From an uncultured Pirellulaceae bacterium (lineage in GTDB: Bacteria > Planctomycetota > Planctomycetia > Pirellulales > Pirellulaceae), in assembly GCA_934255105.1 (NCBI GenBank), contig CAKQNH010000030.1:1-15688 (forward strand): a stretch of 15,688 nt of DNA, read 5' to 3'. Below the pieces are notes generated by a model that was given only the letters and a program-made list of their open reading frames with translations, searched no databases and was not told the origin of the DNA. Position numbers and translations under genes: made by a program. Position 1 is the stretch's first letter. Each line of letters opens with the position of its first letter. This document shows, piece after piece, positions 14,535 to 15,688 of the stretch.

Positions 14535-15193
14535 TTCTTCTTGGGGTCGACCACTGCTGCAGGTTTGTTGTTAGCTGGATCGGGCAATTGATAATTGCGA
14601 ATCGATCCACCGCCGGCATATACTAGCGCGCCCGCTTGCACTCGCCCCGAGCTCTCCGCCGTCGGATTCCAAGGCACCGCGTACGCGGCGAACATGCCGG
14701 TAGTGGTGTTGGTGACGTACACCAGAGACGCGCCGGGCCGAGCGCCGGCTGTTGCACTTTGCGGGATGGCTTGGCCGGTGAGCATCAGATATTTGGCATT
14801 TTGCCCCGCGCCCAGATTCAGCGATACGTTGGTCACGTAGTGCGCACCAAAGGCACCAGAACGCGGATAAAAGACCAAACACTGCAGGTCGCCAGTCACG
14901 AAATCCAGGAAGAAGATTCCTTCAGAATCGCGCCCCACCTGGCCCGTGGCCACGGCCATCGTATCGCCTGAGACGGCGGAAGCCGCTAACAACTGTGGCA
15001 GGGTCGAGGATGGAGACGGCCGCTGCCCCAACCAGTAGCCAAGCCCCACGGCAAAGCAAGTGCACAGACAAGCTGCCACTGCCACCCAGGTGGTCAGCCC
15101 CGGGCGGAACTGCGTCGCACGCATCCGCAGGCTACTTGGGTTAGTCTGTGGGGCAGTTCCAACGGCATCGCGATCAGAATGGAAGTCAGTCAT
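14531..15193 (-). CDS. Membrane-anchored unknown protein of planctomycete type, 220 residues
   Basis: The start chosen is ATG 15193 (MTDFHSDRDAVG). A TTG two codons upstream is a less likely start. A short polar N-terminus is followed by one membrane helix at about 35-56 (TTWVAVAACLCTCFAVGLGY). The rest should lie outside the inner membrane. The outer part has LLAASAVSGDTMAVATGQVG, GIFFLDFVTGDLQCLVFYP, KYLMLTGQAIPQS and GASLVYVTNTTTGMFAAYAV, a repeated strand pattern in which several segments resemble single propeller blades. The tail is short, polar and lysine-rich (DPKKK). The protein has the look of a conserved planctomycete family, but no function is known to me. The 4-base overlap with the next gene indicates an operon of at least two genes. 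Confidence 0.78.
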   Translation of the reverse strand: MTDFHSDRDAVGTAPQTNPSSLRMRATQFRPGLTTWVAVAACLCTCFAVGLGYWLGQRPSPSSTLPQLLAASAVSGDTMAVATGQVGRDSEGIFFLDFVTGDLQCLVFYPRSGAFGAHYVTNVSLNLGAGQNAKYLMLTGQAIPQSATAGARPGASLVYVTNTTTGMFAAYAVPWNPTAESSGRVQAGALVYAGGGSIRNYQLPDPANNKPAAVVDPKKK

Positions 15194-15287
15194 TTTCAAA
15201 ATTCGCTTTTTCAGAATTCACTGCTGAGGCTGGTCGATGTGAGTCCACTTACGACGTTCTATTATAAACACCCGGTGGCGAGATGCT

Positions 15288-15318
15288 CTACAAATCCAGC
15301 CGCTCGGGCATTTTGTAG
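15288..15318. repeat. Short inverted pair next to the larger palindrome
   Basis: CTACAAA (15288-15294) and TTTGTAG (15312-15318) form a 7-base inverted pair around a 17-base loop. The right half overlaps the left arm of the larger palindrome at 15315-15383, so this may be part of the same compound repeat. Confidence 0.45.
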
Positions 15319-15383
15319 CCGAAGTCGCCAAGTCTTTGGAACGCCGCTGCAATCGGGTCGAAAGGCTTGGCGACTTCCGCTAC
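15315..15383. repeat. Large imperfect palindrome with 23-base arms and a 23-base loop
   Basis: The left arm 15315-15337 (starting GTAGCCGAAGTCGCCAAG) and the right arm 15361-15383 (ending GGCGACTTCCGCTAC) are reverse complements at 21 of 23 positions. A single related arm occurs at 8502-8520. The hairpin lies in the 268-base gap between the partial gene at the right edge and the 220-residue membrane protein gene, both on the minus strand. There it could act as a terminator or be a small mobile-type repeat. No gene lies in 15194-15461. Confidence 0.88.
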
Positions 15384-15461
15384 GGGACGCCGTGAAATCC
15401 AGGCCGGAAAAGAAGCTTGATGGCGCAGGGTAAGGACTGAAGACAAGCCACCGCCGCGGAG

Positions 15462-15688
15462 CTAACGCTTGGCCGGTGCGGGCTGGCTCTGCGCGGTCTG
15501 CTTGGGTGGCGTCCCCTGCGTCGCGCCACCCTGCCGCTCGGGCGATCCATCCACATGGGGCAAGTCCGGCAGCCACTGGAAGCTGTCGGCAAGTTGGTCG
15601 TCGGCGGCACCGAAACGGTCGGTAACCGTTCCTCCCATCGTAAATACCAGTGCCAAACGGCGGCCACTGTCATCCGACAGGTGGGTGT
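15462..15688 (-). CDS. Unknown protein, C-terminal 74 residues only (continues past the window)
   Basis: The frame is open from the window edge (first full codon 15686) to the stop at 15462. It reads THLSDDSGRRLALVFTMGG, then TVTDRFGAADDQLADSFQWL and PDLPHVDGSPERQ, before a low-complexity Gln/Pro/Thr-rich tail (GGATQGTPPKQTAQSQPAP). The strand pattern before the tail suggests the end of a folded domain, and the tail looks disordered. No family is recognised from this fragment. Strand and spacing would allow it to be upstream in the same transcript as the two unknown genes that follow, but the 268-base gap with a large palindrome argues for separate transcription. Confidence 0.6.
   Translation of the reverse strand, partial: THLSDDSGRRLALVFTMGGTVTDRFGAADDQLADSFQWLPDLPHVDGSPERQGGATQGTPPKQTAQSQPAPAKR

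Overview
The window looks like chromosomal DNA of a planctomycete, most likely of the Pirellulales. The best evidence is a set of families that are strongly expanded in, or nearly confined to, that phylum. These are a cytochrome c/DUF1549/DUF1553 surface protein paired with a Tat-exported DUF1501 protein, a DUF1559 protein, and several short dispersed palindromic repeats between genes. Shine-Dalgarno sequences are mostly weak. No RNA gene, CRISPR array or complete insertion sequence was found.

Layout. Bases 1-540 are wreckage: a frameshifted, truncated AbiEii-type nucleotidyltransferase on the + strand runs into the first 48 codons of an IS110-type transposase on the - strand, with that element's left-end noncoding DNA beyond it. 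A secreted family 7 alginate lyase (539-1270, +) follows. It converges on a membrane-bound DUF1559 variant (1459-2445, -), and two copies of a short repeat lie on either side of the DUF1559 gene. From 8405 down to 2657 is a - strand cluster of three genes: a 1265-residue LamG/PA14-like/cytochrome c/DUF1549/DUF1553 protein, a DUF1501 protein whose start overlaps the previous stop, and a Uma2-type nuclease 32 bases further on.

From 12584 down to 8737 is a second - strand operon: a 116-residue unknown protein, a membrane histidine kinase with about nine membrane segments and a probable GAF region, and an NtrC-type sigma-54-dependent response regulator. The kinase and regulator genes overlap by 4 bases. 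An ATP-grasp ligase gene (12670-13848, +) diverges from this operon. It converges on a pair of planctomycete-type unknown genes (15193 to 14049, -, overlapping by 4 bases). The C-terminal end of another unknown gene lies at the right edge.

How the genes may work together. The large cytochrome c/DUF1549/DUF1553 protein and the DUF1501 protein are almost certainly made and used together at or outside the inner membrane. In other planctomycetes such pairs are often found with polysaccharide-degrading genes. The alginate lyase nearby fits that lifestyle but is transcribed separately. The kinase and regulator form a complete phosphorelay, but I found no convincing -24/-12 promoter in the window, so their targets are probably elsewhere. 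The points most worth a second look are the Uma2 gene in the cytochrome c operon, a ten-C tract near the end of the large protein, the DUF1559 variant without a prepilin site, the IS110 left-end remnant, and the palindromic repeats at 13858-14020 and 15315-15383.
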